Assembly (NCBI RefSeq): GCF_001904635.1
Contig: NZ_MRCB01000002.1
Coordinates: 62,001-126,000 of the forward strand
DNA: 64,000 nucleotides
Direction: 5' to 3'
DNA from: Hydrococcus rivularis NIES-593
GTDB lineage: Bacteria; Cyanobacteriota; Cyanobacteriia; Cyanobacteriales; Microcystaceae
Under the pieces are notes generated by a model. That model saw nothing but the letters and a program-made list of their open reading frames with translations. It made no database searches and was not told where the DNA came from. The stretch's first letter is position 1. Every line of letters starts with the position of its first letter. Both the position numbers and the translations under genes were made by a program. Shown here piece by piece: positions 1 through 8,658 of this stretch.

Positions 1-683
1 GAGATTTATTCTCTGAGGCAAGCGTCGAAGCGCCGCAAGAAATAGCTAGCTTGGAGAACTTTACCCCAGAAGCCCCACAACCAACCGATGAAGCCACCTC
101 AGCAGACGACTCGGATTGGGGAGATTTATTCTCTGACGCAAGCGCCGAAGTTCTGCAAGAAACAGCTAACTTCGAGAATTTTGAATCCGAATCTCTAGAC
201 CCTTTTACTGCCGAATCAGCAGCCGAAACAGCTAGCTTCGAGAACTTTACCCCAGAAGCCCCACAACCAACCGATGAAGCCACCTCAGCAGACGACTCGG
301 ATTGGGGAGATTTATTCTCTGACTCGACCGCTGAAGCCGCACCAGAAATGGCTAGCTTTGAGAGCTTGGAAGCCGAATCCCTAGATCCCTTTGCTACCGA
401 ATCAGCAGGCGAAGCCGCCTCAGCAGACGACTCGGATTGGGGCGACTTATTCTCTGACTCGCAAGTTGATTCGGGTCAGAATGAACAATTAGACCAATTG
501 GATAACTTCTTCCAGGAAAATGCTGGTGGCTCCGAAAAGGAATTATTAGATATGTTCCAAACTGAAGAAACAGAGGCTCACTCTTCAGAGACTTCTTCAA
601 ATGGACATCTCGATCTCGATGGATTTGACGAACTGTTTGGCGAAGAAATCTCGAATAAAAGTCACAAAGAAGAAAAAATATGA
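1..683 (+). CDS. C-terminal part of an acidic tandem-repeat protein (cut by left edge)
   Basis: The reading frame is open to the first base of the window, so this is the 3' end of a longer gene; the first in-frame start-like codon (TTG at 51) lies inside the repeat and is not a real start. The visible ~227 residues are very acidic and built of repeats. A block containing the motif DDSDWGDLFSD occurs three times, and the copies at about 56-140 and 242-326 are almost identical at the DNA level with a 186-bp (62-codon) period. Shorter units (ASFENF, ESLDPF) alternate with it. The tail ends with a related acidic motif, GFDELFGEE. There is no catalytic domain, signal or membrane segment in this part. 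Similar acidic aromatic repeats occur as linkers or tails of large cyanobacterial regulatory proteins, but I do not recognise the family. Confidence 0.75.
   Translation, partial: DLFSEASVEAPQEIASLENFTPEAPQPTDEATSADDSDWGDLFSDASAEVLQETANFENFESESLDPFTAESAAETASFENFTPEAPQPTDEATSADDSDWGDLFSDSTAEAAPEMASFESLEAESLDPFATESAGEAASADDSDWGDLFSDSQVDSGQNEQLDQLDNFFQENAGGSEKELLDMFQTEETEAHSSETSSNGHLDLDGFDELFGEEISNKSHKEEKI
56..326 (+). repeat. 186-bp-period tandem coding repeat
   Basis: Positions 56-140 and 242-326 are near-identical (encoding ENFTPEAPQ...DDSDWGDLFSD). A third partial copy of the DDSDWGDLFSD segment lies near 424-463. The near identity at the nucleotide level implies recent duplication or gene conversion. 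Confidence 0.85.
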
Positions 684-722
684 TGAAGTCTTGTTAAGAA
701 ACCAACTTGTAAAACACCTTTT

Positions 723-768
723 TAGGCGATCGCATTTGCGAACGAGCGATCGCCCGTTCGTTTGCCTA
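723..768. terminator. Hairpin between convergent genes
   Basis: Nested inverted repeats TAGGC/GCCTA and CGAACG/CGTTCG enclose a HIP1 octamer (GCGATCGC). The site lies between the stop of the acidic repeat gene (+) and the stop of the dehydratase gene (-), so it could terminate both. Confidence 0.5.
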
Positions 769-771
769 GAT

Positions 772-1188
772 TCATTCCGATTGAGTCTGAGAAAATAGTT
801 GAGAAATAATTTGGGCTAGCTCGAAGTCTTTTTGGGTTAGTCCGCCTGCATCGTGGGTAGTCAGACTGACAGTAACTCGATTGTAAGAAATCGATAAGTC
901 TGGATGGTGTCCTGCTGTCTCGGCAGGTGCTACCAAGCGATTGACAAAAGCGATCGCCTCGACAAAATTGCTGAAAGAATAGGTACGACGAAGCTGCCCA
1001 TCTTCAATCGTCCAGCCAGGTAAGTTTTTTATCCGTTGGGATATCTCTGCTTGGGTCAGTCTAGTTGAATTGTTAGGCGGTTCGTTGGCTAGAGTATAGC
1101 TAGCATGAACTAGGAGAAGACAGGCGATCGCTATACCTAATGTCAGATTTTTTTTCAGATTAGAAAGCATGGCGAATAGAACAAACAA
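772..1188 (-). CDS. Pterin-4a-carbinolamine dehydratase with signal peptide
   Basis: The product (138 aa) belongs to the PCD/DCoH family, which dehydrates 4a-hydroxytetrahydropterin during recycling of pterin cofactors. The catalytic signature is visible as HHPD at residues 94-97, followed by the family's VTVSLTTHDAGGLTQ strand-turn. The core runs from about residue 42 to the end, the usual ~95-residue length. It is preceded by a basic and then hydrophobic N-terminus (LKKNLTLGIAIACLLLVHAS) that looks like a signal peptide or membrane anchor; a second possible start is Met7. Export is an inference from this segment. It converges on the upstream repeat-protein gene, and no aromatic hydroxylase gene is nearby. 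Confidence 0.9.
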   Translation of the reverse strand: MFVLFAMLSNLKKNLTLGIAIACLLLVHASYTLANEPPNNSTRLTQAEISQRIKNLPGWTIEDGQLRRTYSFSNFVEAIAFVNRLVAPAETAGHHPDLSISYNRVTVSLTTHDAGGLTQKDFELAQIISQLFSQTQSE

Positions 1189-1415
1189 CTAAGTCAAACA
1201 TAAATTTATCCCGATCGAGATAAATTTTCAGATTTTTGTCTAGGGGCATTGGCAGGAGTACCAATGAGCGCTATTATGTATCAACTCTAGTTTGGTTAGA
1301 TTTAGTGTCGTATCTACTATAGTGGTAGTCTGAACTGGGCAAGCATGACTTATACGCCTAGTTTGCCTGACTGATAAATTTTTACTGTAAGCCTAATTAA
1401 TGCTTTCTAAGTGCA

Positions 1416-2867
1416 ATGACTGCTGTGCCTATTCCCCGCCAGCCCTCTTCAACCGATAAGAATGCAAACCCTAGTGGTGTCAGAACTGAAACTACGCCGG
1501 TATTGGCACTGAAGGAACTGGTAGCTAGTTTGTACCGAGAACAAAACAAAATTCAAAATTTGTTGAGTTCTCTAGGCTTTGCTTTGCGTAGCTTTAATAA
1601 CCTCAATCAATTTTTGGAGTTAACGCCATTAATGGCGGCACGAGTCACCGATGCTGATGGCAGCGCTCTGATTTTGTTGAAATCCAACGGGCAGGTATCC
1701 CTAGAACAGTTACATTGTCAGGAACATCAGGCGACTCAAGAACTTCGTCGTCTGCTCGATGGCGTGATTCGTCAGGCCAATACTTCAGAAAACCAAAGAA
1801 ACAAAAATTCAAACAATTCGCCTGTCTTGCTATTACCATCGTTGCTTGACGAGCAAATCAGGCAGGCTTTGGGTTCCCAAGTACGACTCTACAGCACGCC
1901 AGTTTTGGTCAAAAATGTCGAGAGAGGGCGTTTTTATATCTTTAGTAACGATCCAGACTACGTTTGGACTCAAACTCGGCGAAAGTTGCTTCAGCTAGTT
2001 GCCGATCAAACAGCCGTAGCGATCGCCAATAACGAATTGACCGTCGAATTGCGCTCTAAAGAACGTCAGGATCGAGAACTAGAAATTGCCTCAGAAATTC
2101 AGCTACGCCTGCTACCCAGGAAATGCCCAAAAATACAAGGGGTCGAACTGGCTGCTAGGTGCAGAAATGCCGATCGCGTCGGCGGAGACTACTACGACTT
2201 CATTCCCACTAACTACGACCAACTGAGGCAAACCCAAGAAGGCAAGATTGACAAGCAAACTGCCTGCTGCGTTCCCTGGAGTATCGTCATCGGCGACGTG
2301 ATGGGCAAAGGAGTTCCGGCAGGTCTAATCATGACCATGACCAGAGGAATGCTGAGGGCAGAAGTTCTCAACCGTCATTCTCCCGCTCAAATTTTGCAAC
2401 ACTTAAATCGGGTCATGTATGCCGATTTAGACAAGTCTCATCGCTTTGTCACCCTATTTTATTCAGAATACGACCCTCAAAGTCAGATTCTCTCTTACAG
2501 TAATGCTGCTCACAATCCCCCGCTCATGTGGCGAGCTTCTAGCCAAGAAATCGAACGCTTGGATACTAATGGAATGTTGATTGGCGTGGATGCCGATTCT
2601 CAATACGAAGATGCCAAGGTTCAGCTAAAGCCAGGAGATACCATTATTTACTATACAGATGGGTTTACCGATGCGGTAAATCCCAACGGCGATCGCTTTG
2701 AAGAAAAAGGCTTGATAGAAGCTTTTCGGCGAGCCTGCCAGCAATGTCACAGCCCTCAAGAAATTCTCGACTATCTATTCGAGCAAGTCGATCGCTTCGT
2801 TGGCGGAGAAAATAGTAATGGGGATGATATGACCTTAGTGGTGATGCGGGTACAATCTTCGGAGTAA
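1416..2867 (+). CDS. GAF domain-SpoIIE (PP2C-type) serine phosphatase, RsbU-like
   Basis: A 483-residue soluble protein. Residues ~45-210 resemble a GAF sensor domain. Residues ~220-480 form a SpoIIE/PP2C phosphatase, recognisable by the metal-binding motifs GGDYYDF and IGDVMGKGVPAG, the FVTLFY and NAAHNPP strands, IIYYTDGFTDA, and the terminal GDDMTLVVMRV. Such enzymes dephosphorylate anti-sigma-factor antagonists in partner-switching pathways; no antagonist or anti-sigma gene is adjacent, so the target is unknown. The ATG at 1416 gives a normal N-terminus. Synechocystis has phosphatases of this architecture (Slr2031/IcfG type), but I cannot assign strict orthology. Confidence 0.9.
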   Translation: MTAVPIPRQPSSTDKNANPSGVRTETTPVLALKELVASLYREQNKIQNLLSSLGFALRSFNNLNQFLELTPLMAARVTDADGSALILLKSNGQVSLEQLHCQEHQATQELRRLLDGVIRQANTSENQRNKNSNNSPVLLLPSLLDEQIRQALGSQVRLYSTPVLVKNVERGRFYIFSNDPDYVWTQTRRKLLQLVADQTAVAIANNELTVELRSKERQDRELEIASEIQLRLLPRKCPKIQGVELAARCRNADRVGGDYYDFIPTNYDQLRQTQEGKIDKQTACCVPWSIVIGDVMGKGVPAGLIMTMTRGMLRAEVLNRHSPAQILQHLNRVMYADLDKSHRFVTLFYSEYDPQSQILSYSNAAHNPPLMWRASSQEIERLDTNGMLIGVDADSQYEDAKVQLKPGDTIIYYTDGFTDAVNPNGDRFEEKGLIEAFRRACQQCHSPQEILDYLFEQVDRFVGGENSNGDDMTLVVMRVQSSE

Positions 2868-2892
2868 GCTATATTTAGAGGAACAAATCTCC

Positions 2893-3135
2893 ATGGAGAA
2901 TTTGAAAGGACAGAGCCTGAGAAGCCAATTTATCACTTTTCTCCCGGCAAAAGAAACATCAACCGCATCGAGCGTTCAATACGCAGTGACGGTAATCGCC
3001 AAAATCGATAAAGATGTCGATGTTTTGGCTCAGATGCAAGATGCTTTCAATAACTTTATTGAATCGGGTCAAGTCTGGGCATTGCTGATCGGGTTCGTCC
3101 TGGGCTATATTTTTCGGAGTTTTACCGCATATTAA
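2893..3135 (+). CDS. Small protein with C-terminal membrane segment, unknown function
   Basis: An 80-residue product whose last ~30 residues (SGQVWALLIGFVLGYIFRSF) form one transmembrane helix followed by a short basic-aromatic end. The ATG at 2893 has an upstream AGAGGA at a workable distance. An internal ATG at 3034 would give a 33-residue protein made almost only of the membrane helix, and I cannot exclude that as the real start. It sits between the phosphatase and argH, 32 bp before the argH start, on the same strand. The family is not recognised. Confidence 0.6.
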   Translation: MENLKGQSLRSQFITFLPAKETSTASSVQYAVTVIAKIDKDVDVLAQMQDAFNNFIESGQVWALLIGFVLGYIFRSFTAY

Positions 3136-3166
3136 TTTCCCATTGGGAGCGATATAGTAGTTTGCC

Positions 3167-4552
3167 GTGACAGAAAAAAAGACTTGGAGCGATCGCTTTG
3201 AAGGGACGCTGCATCCCGCGATCGCCCGTTTCAATGCCAGCATCGGTTTCGATCTCGAACTGATCGAATACGACATAACGGGTTCGATTGCCCATGCGAA
3301 AATGCTTGCCCATACGGGAATTATCGAGCAATCGGAAGCTGGACAGTTAGTCGCCGGATTGGAACAGATTTGCCAAGAATATCGAGAAGGCAAATTTAAT
3401 CCCGGCATCGAACAAGAAGACGTTCACTTTGCCGTCGAACGACGATTGATAGAAATCGTCGGCGATGTAGGCAAAAAATTACACACGGCGCGATCGCGCA
3501 ACGACCAAGTAGGCACCGACATCCGCCTCTATCTGCGCGATCGCATCGACGAGATCCGGCATCGATTGCGGCAGTTTCAACGGGTTCTCCTGCGCCATGC
3601 CGAAGCTCGCGTAGAAACCCTCATCCCCGGCTATACTCACCTACAACGAGCGCAACCGATAAGTTTAGCCCATCACTTGCTAGCGTATTTTCAAATGGCG
3701 CAGCGAGACTGGGAACGCCTGGGAGAGATTCGCTCTAGAACGAATATTTCGCCCTTGGGATGCGGTGCCCTAGCTGGAACGACTTTTCCCATCGATCGCC
3801 AATACAGCGCCAATCTATTAGGCTTTGAGGGCGTTTATAGCAATAGTTTGGATGGCGTGAGCGATCGCGATTTTGCGATCGAATTTTTGGGTGCTGCTAG
3901 CTTGATTATGGTTCACCTGAGTCGCCTAAGCGAAGAAATTATCCTCTGGGCATCTCAGGAATTCAATTTCGTTACCCTCAAAGATAGCTGTGCCACGGGG
4001 TCGAGTATTATGCCGCAAAAGAAAAACCCCGACGTACCCGAACTGGTACGCGGGAAAAGCGGGCGCGTCTTTGGACACTTGCAAGGAATGCTAGTTTTGA
4101 TGAAAGGTTTGCCATTGGCGTATAACAAAGACTTGCAAGAAGATAAAGAAGCCCTTTTTGATGCCGTTAAAACCGTGCAAGCTTGCCTGGAGGCAATGAC
4201 GATTTTATTGGATGAGGGATTGGAATTCCGAGACGAACGACTGGCGGAGGCAGTCTCTGAGGATTTCTCCAACGCGACGGATGTTGCTGATTATTTAGCA
4301 GCGCGAGGAGTTCCTTTCCGGGAAGCTTATAATTTAGTAGGGAAAGTCGTCAAGACCAGTCTCGTTGCGGGTAAATTGCTCAAAGACTTAACTTTAGAGG
4401 AATGGAAGCAATTGCATCCAGCCTTTGAAGCAGATATTTACGAAGCGATCGCTCCCAAACAAGTGGTTGCAGCTCGCAACAGTTATGGCGGGACGGGTTT
4501 CGAGCAAGTTCGTCAAGCTCTGGCTAAAGCTAAGTCTTTAGTTGAAAACTAG
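3167..4552 (+). CDS. argH: Argininosuccinate lyase
   Basis: Cleaves argininosuccinate to arginine and fumarate, the last step of arginine synthesis. The 461-residue length is standard. The fumarase/aspartase superfamily signature [12 protein letters not shown] lies at about residues 278-289 and carries the catalytic serine loop; the N-terminal [12 protein letters not shown] and the [15 protein letters not shown] region with the catalytic histidine are also intact. The start is GTG, directly giving the expected N-terminus ([10 protein letters not shown]). The ornithine carbamoyltransferase of the same pathway is encoded at 16.5 kb, not in an operon with it. Confidence 0.97.
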   Translation: MTEKKTWSDRFEGTLHPAIARFNASIGFDLELIEYDITGSIAHAKMLAHTGIIEQSEAGQLVAGLEQICQEYREGKFNPGIEQEDVHFAVERRLIEIVGDVGKKLHTARSRNDQVGTDIRLYLRDRIDEIRHRLRQFQRVLLRHAEARVETLIPGYTHLQRAQPISLAHHLLAYFQMAQRDWERLGEIRSRTNISPLGCGALAGTTFPIDRQYSANLLGFEGVYSNSLDGVSDRDFAIEFLGAASLIMVHLSRLSEEIILWASQEFNFVTLKDSCATGSSIMPQKKNPDVPELVRGKSGRVFGHLQGMLVLMKGLPLAYNKDLQEDKEALFDAVKTVQACLEAMTILLDEGLEFRDERLAEAVSEDFSNATDVADYLAARGVPFREAYNLVGKVVKTSLVAGKLLKDLTLEEWKQLHPAFEADIYEAIAPKQVVAARNSYGGTGFEQVRQALAKAKSLVEN

Positions 4553-4669
4553 CTTCTGGAAACCTATTCGGCGTATCAAAATGCGGATTTGCCACCTAGG
4601 GGCAAATCATTCGAGCGTTCGTCGCGATAAGAATACATCCCTACCGATCGCAATACCGATAACTCATAT

Positions 4670-5125
4670 ATGCTTCGTGCTTGGCGATTTATTTCAACCG
4701 TAATCGGCATCATCTTCCGCCATCCAGTCACGGGAACGACAATTATCCCGATCCTGCCAGATGGGCGAATTATCTTAATTCGTCGGCGCGATACGGGTCA
4801 ATGGTCTTTGCCAGGAGGAATCGTGGATTGGGGAGAAGATATTGCAACGACTGCACGTCGAGAGTTGGCAGAGGAAACCGGATTAGAACTGGTCAAGATT
4901 CGGCGATTAGTTGGCGTATACTCTTCACCAGACCGCGATCCCAGAATTCATTCGATTACAGTTTCTATCGAAGCAGAAGTTCGGGGGGCTTTAGCTATTG
5001 GAGATACTTTGGAAGTCTCGGATGCTAAAGCATTTTTGCCAGAGGATTTGCCTCTGGGCAACCTCTCCCACGATCACGATCGACAGTTGCAAGACTATTT
5101 TAAAGGCTCAACTATCCTTGCGTAA
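4670..5125 (+). CDS. Nudix hydrolase
   Basis: A 151-residue Nudix-family pyrophosphohydrolase. The complete Nudix box (G-x5-E-x7-REL-x-EE-x-G-L) is at about residues 49-71, within GGIVDWGED and RRELAEETG, so the enzyme should be active. The substrate (nucleoside diphosphate linked to another moiety) cannot be told from the sequence. The N-terminus includes a short hydrophobic stretch (WRFISTVIGIIF) that may only be a core strand. It lies downstream of argH on the same strand, with a 117-bp gap. Confidence 0.88.
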   Translation: MLRAWRFISTVIGIIFRHPVTGTTIIPILPDGRIILIRRRDTGQWSLPGGIVDWGEDIATTARRELAEETGLELVKIRRLVGVYSSPDRDPRIHSITVSIEAEVRGALAIGDTLEVSDAKAFLPEDLPLGNLSHDHDRQLQDYFKGSTILA

Positions 5126-5498
5126 GTTTCCAGTAACCTTTTTACTGCAAGGGCTTGCTATTGCCAAGCCTTTACAAGAATATTCTCTTTCTACTTAAGA
5201 CTTTTTTGCCTGAAGTCCCTTCGCCCTTTGTGGGAGAAGGGATTTAGGGGTGAGGGGACAAAGATTTGTCAGTCAACCAGCAATTTGCTCTAGTATGGGT
5301 AACTTTTTTCAATTTTGCTCGTCTAATTAGCGGTTATATTGCTTGATTTTTTTGCTGTATCTAATTTTCGCATTTCTTTCCCTGTTGAAGAAAGCTGCGA
5401 TCGCGATCGCATGAGAAATTGGATTTATATAAGCTTAAAACGGATAGATGATACAGTAATTTGTCAAATCTCTCTAAATTTTTCCTCGACGAACTCAA
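5126..5498. other. Intergenic region with a dispersed repeat
   Basis: No convincing gene. It holds a ~46-bp GC-rich dispersed repeat at 5207-5252 (second copy at 16485-16531) and AT-rich DNA with HIP1-related CGATCGCGATCG near 5399-5410, upstream of the membrane-protein gene. Confidence 0.6.
5207..5252 (+). repeat. Dispersed repeat family 2, copy 1
   Basis: TGCCTGAAGTC...CTTCGCCC...GTGGGAGAAGGGATTT..AGGGGTG. It matches 16485-16531 in the same orientation with few differences. It can fold through CCCTTC/GAAGGG. Confidence 0.75.
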
Positions 5499-7253
5499 AT
5501 GTCCTCGATTACTTCTCTAAAACAACTATGGGTGCCGATCAAGTCTTCAAAATTATTCAGCCATCCCAATACTTTGTTTTGGTTTAGTTTAAGTCTTAGC
5601 GTTAACCTATATTTCGGACTCGTATCCATAGGTCATGGATTCAGTCAAGATTACATCATTCAGGATGATGTTCGACAACATGTCGTCTGGTTGCAAAGAT
5701 TTGTCGATCCTCAACTGTTTCCTAACGATCTCATTGCTGACTACTTTCAGACTCTTGCTCCAGTTGGCTATAAATTTTTCTATTGGAGCATGGCAAAGCT
5801 TGGGATCGAGTCAATCTTACTCGCTAAAATCTTACCGCTAGTTTTAGGATCGATCGCAACTGTCTATCTTTTCTTTTTCTCTCTTAAAATCTTTCCCATT
5901 CCTAGCGGTGCTTTTCTAATTAGCCTACTTTTTAATCAAGTCATCTGGAATAATGACGATCTAATTTCAGCTACGCCTAGAGCGTTTGTCTATCCATTTT
6001 TTGCAGCTTTCTTATACTACTTAGTTCAGCGATCGCTAATTCCAGTTTTAATTTCTATTGCTCTACAAGGTTTATTTTATCCACAATTATTATTAGTAGA
6101 AGTTACCATTCTCACAGTACGATTATTTCGCTGGCAAAGAGGATTGCCTCAGCTTTCTCAAGATCGAAAGGATTATTTTTTTTTGCTCTCTGGATTAGGA
6201 GTTGCTTTTGTCGTTTTGCTCCCTTTTATTCTAGATCGCTCGGAATTTTCAACGGTTGTCACTTTGGCGCAAATGAAAGCCATGCCTGAATTTGGATTTA
6301 GGGGAAGAAATCAATATTTTGGAGTCAATCCAATTTGGTTTATTTTTATGGGTTCTAGCGGCATAAAAATCCCCTTATTTCCCTCGATTGTCTGGTTTGC
6401 TTTTGCCTTGCCATTTTGGCATAAGTCACAACTCTCGCTAGCCAAGTTTGTCACAGAAGATGCGAAGATTCTCTGGCAAATTGTTATTGCTTCTTTGGGA
6501 ATGTTTTTTCTAGCTCATTTGTTGCTGCCACAACTCCATCTCCCTAGTCGCTATACCCATCACAGCATTCGATTTGTGATGCCAATAGCAGCAGGGATTG
6601 TCTTACTCGTTCTTTTAGAATCTGGATGGCGTTGGCTATCTAAGAAAAAGTTAACCCAAGCAAAATTTACCAGCAAAGAATCATTTTTATTAGGACTGAT
6701 TGCCTTGTTTGCCGCAATAGTAATAATCGTTCCGGCAATTCCTTCTGGAGTTCTATTTTTATTTCAAACCTGGGTGGTTGGAGATGCACCAGCAGTCTAT
6801 GAATTTTTATCCAAGCAGCCTAAAGATACCTTAGTTGCTTCGATAGCACAAGAGTCCGATAATATCCCTGCTTTTTCCCAGCGATCGATCTTGGCGAGTA
6901 GAGAATTTGCTCTCGCCTATCATCCAGCTTATTACAATCGAATCGAGCAAAGAACGATTGATACGATTCGTGCCCAATATAGCTCTGATTTATCGGTGAC
7001 TAAAAGCATTATTAAAAAATATGGTATTGACTTTTTGCTGATAGAACGCAATTCTTTTGAGCCAGATTATCTTTTCAAACAAGAATGGCTGATCCGGAGT
7101 TCCTTTAGAGATAGTGTATTTGCAACAATTAATCGACTAGAGAAAGGAGAAAAGCCAGCCTTGGAAAAATTGAGCGATCACTGTTCTGTTGTCTCAACAG
7201 AAAAATTCATTTTATTAGAGGCAGCTTGTATTACAAAAGTAGAAGAAAATTAG
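5499..7253 (+). CDS. Polytopic membrane protein, possible GT-C-like glycosyltransferase
   Basis: A 584-residue protein with about ten hydrophobic segments spread from residue 25 to ~430, followed by a soluble C-terminal domain of ~150 residues. The first extracytoplasmic loop carries IIQDDVRQHV, with an acidic pair right after the first membrane helix. That is the position of the catalytic acidic residue in GT-C glycosyltransferases and related lipid-linked sugar transferases, so a role in surface polysaccharide or lipid glycosylation is plausible but inferred only from topology. Neighbours give no pathway. It is flanked on both sides by repeat-rich intergenic DNA. Confidence 0.75.
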   Translation: MSSITSLKQLWVPIKSSKLFSHPNTLFWFSLSLSVNLYFGLVSIGHGFSQDYIIQDDVRQHVVWLQRFVDPQLFPNDLIADYFQTLAPVGYKFFYWSMAKLGIESILLAKILPLVLGSIATVYLFFFSLKIFPIPSGAFLISLLFNQVIWNNDDLISATPRAFVYPFFAAFLYYLVQRSLIPVLISIALQGLFYPQLLLVEVTILTVRLFRWQRGLPQLSQDRKDYFFLLSGLGVAFVVLLPFILDRSEFSTVVTLAQMKAMPEFGFRGRNQYFGVNPIWFIFMGSSGIKIPLFPSIVWFAFALPFWHKSQLSLAKFVTEDAKILWQIVIASLGMFFLAHLLLPQLHLPSRYTHHSIRFVMPIAAGIVLLVLLESGWRWLSKKKLTQAKFTSKESFLLGLIALFAAIVIIVPAIPSGVLFLFQTWVVGDAPAVYEFLSKQPKDTLVASIAQESDNIPAFSQRSILASREFALAYHPAYYNRIEQRTIDTIRAQYSSDLSVTKSIIKKYGIDFLLIERNSFEPDYLFKQEWLIRSSFRDSVFATINRLEKGEKPALEKLSDHCSVVSTEKFILLEAACITKVEEN

Positions 7254-7374
7254 TTGAACTAATTAGATTAAATAACCATGAAATTGATAGTAGGATCGGA
7301 TTTAGTTAGCACCTTGCGGCTAGGATAATAACTTAATTAATTGCAAAACTTGTCCCCTGGAAATATTGTGGTAG

Positions 7375-7460
7375 TGCGAGCATCTTGCTCGCGCACGAGC
7401 GAGACGTGAGGTGCTACGCATCCGCTGAGAGCCTCCGGCTCCGCTACGCGAATGCGAACA
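7375..7460. repeat. GC-rich palindromic intergenic repeat
   Basis: Contains the hairpin GCGAGCA-TCT-TGCTCGC and the phrase GAGCCTCCGGCTCCGCTACG. It is much more GC-rich than the surrounding DNA and resembles repeats scattered in many cyanobacterial genomes. Confidence 0.5.
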
Positions 7461-7478
7461 CATTAGGCTATATGAAAT

Positions 7479-7572
7479 AGAGTTGTTGCGAAATAGCTTT
7501 TTCTGAAAATTCGAGCCTTATCTGATAAGATAAGGGTTTCAGCAACGCACCTATTTAATTCGCAACAAGTCT
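7479..7572. mobile_element. 94-bp MITE-like element
   Basis: Ends are inverted repeats: AGAGTTGTTGCGAA at the left, and AGACTTGTTGCGAA as the reverse complement of the right end (13 of 14 match). Both ends are flanked by AAT (7476-7478 and 7573-7575), consistent with a 3-bp target duplication. The centre has a perfect hairpin CCTTATCT-GATA-AGATAAGG at 7516-7535. There is no coding capacity, so movement would need a transposase elsewhere. Confidence 0.6.
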
Positions 7573-7641
7573 AATAATTATGTTTACCTACTTATCTTAT
7601 AAAAAGTATGAAGTAACGCAATTAAGAAAGACACTCCTAGT

Positions 7642-8526
7642 TTGACAACCGTGAGTAAAATTACTGATTTAGCTTTGGTCAAAGGAATTTTAGTTATAGG
7701 AGGAATCTTAGTAACTGTCTACATCGGAGTCTGCTTGTTTTTAAAATTCTGGCAGACACGAATGATTTTTTTTCCGCCTGCCGCGATCGCAACAACGCCA
7801 GCAGACGTCAATCTCAACTATGAGGAAGTTTGGTTGCCCGTCTCAACAGGGAAAATACATGGTTGGTGGATACGATCCCCAAAAGCCGAAGCTCCCGTCT
7901 TGCTCTATTTTCATGGTAACGGAAGCAACATCGGCGATAACGTCCATCGCGCTTCTCGCTTTCACCAGTTAGGACTGTCCGTATTGCTTATTGACTATCG
8001 CGGTTATGGCAAAAGTTCGGGACCATTTCCCAATGAGTCCCTTGTTTACGAAGATGCAGAAGCAGCCTGGACTTATTTAACTCAACAACGAAGGATTGCG
8101 CCCAAAAATATTTTTCTTTACGGTCATTCATTAGGTGGCGCGATCGCCATTGAAATGGCGGTACGACATCCCGACATCGCGGGCATCATCGTAGAAGGGG
8201 CTTTCACATCCGTAAGAGCAATGGTAGACGAGGTTAGCTTATATCGGCTTTTCCCCGTAGATTTGATTCTGACTCAGCGATTCGATTCTCTTGCCAAAGT
8301 GCGATCGCTGCAAATGCCAATCCTCTTCATTCACGGGACTGCTGACGAGATAATCCCTGTCAAAATGAGCCAGGAACTCTACCAGGCTGCACCGGAACCC
8401 AAACAACTGCTGTTAGTGCCTCATGCAGGACACAACGATACGGCTGAACTAGGAGGGATGCAGTATCTTCAAACAATTCGGGAATTTATCGAGCAAACGC
8501 GCAAGAGAAACCCATCCCTAAGATAG
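7642..8526 (+). CDS. Membrane-anchored alpha/beta hydrolase (ABHD13/BEM46-like)
   Basis: A 294-residue protein with an N-terminal membrane helix (residues ~13-36) and a serine hydrolase domain. The oxyanion region is YFHGNGSN, the nucleophile elbow is GHSLGG at about residue 161, the acid lies in HGTADEIIP and the catalytic histidine in HAGHND, all in normal order. This matches the uncharacterised BEM46/ABHD13 group, whose substrate is unknown. The start is TTG at 7642; a GTG nine bases later (7651) is an equally possible start and leaves the helix intact. Confidence 0.85.
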   Translation: MTTVSKITDLALVKGILVIGGILVTVYIGVCLFLKFWQTRMIFFPPAAIATTPADVNLNYEEVWLPVSTGKIHGWWIRSPKAEAPVLLYFHGNGSNIGDNVHRASRFHQLGLSVLLIDYRGYGKSSGPFPNESLVYEDAEAAWTYLTQQRRIAPKNIFLYGHSLGGAIAIEMAVRHPDIAGIIVEGAFTSVRAMVDEVSLYRLFPVDLILTQRFDSLAKVRSLQMPILFIHGTADEIIPVKMSQELYQAAPEPKQLLLVPHAGHNDTAELGGMQYLQTIREFIEQTRKRNPSLR

Positions 8527-8658
8527 GATGCAAGGTTTTCCGGGGAGAGGAGACGATGAAGTCCTGGATTCATAGTGAAAACCAATCACTGACACTCGCA
8601 CTCTCCCTATTGATAGCGATATAGTTAGTAACATCGGTGTAGCTGGACAAAAAATAAA

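Larger units (their letters stand above)
7254..7641. other. Repeat-rich intergenic region
   Basis: No gene seen. It contains a GC-rich palindromic stretch at ~7375-7460 (GCGAGCA/TGCTCGC hairpin and the CCTCCGGCTCCGCTACGCG motif common between cyanobacterial genes) and then a compact MITE-like element at 7479-7572. Confidence 0.65.

Noticed and set aside
51-683. Complete gene starting at TTG 51
   Set aside because: The frame is open to the left edge and the TTG is a leucine inside a repeat; the gene is partial.
7375-7460. Possible CRISPR repeat unit
   Set aside because: The GC-rich palindrome is not repeated at regular spacing; no spacers, no cas genes.
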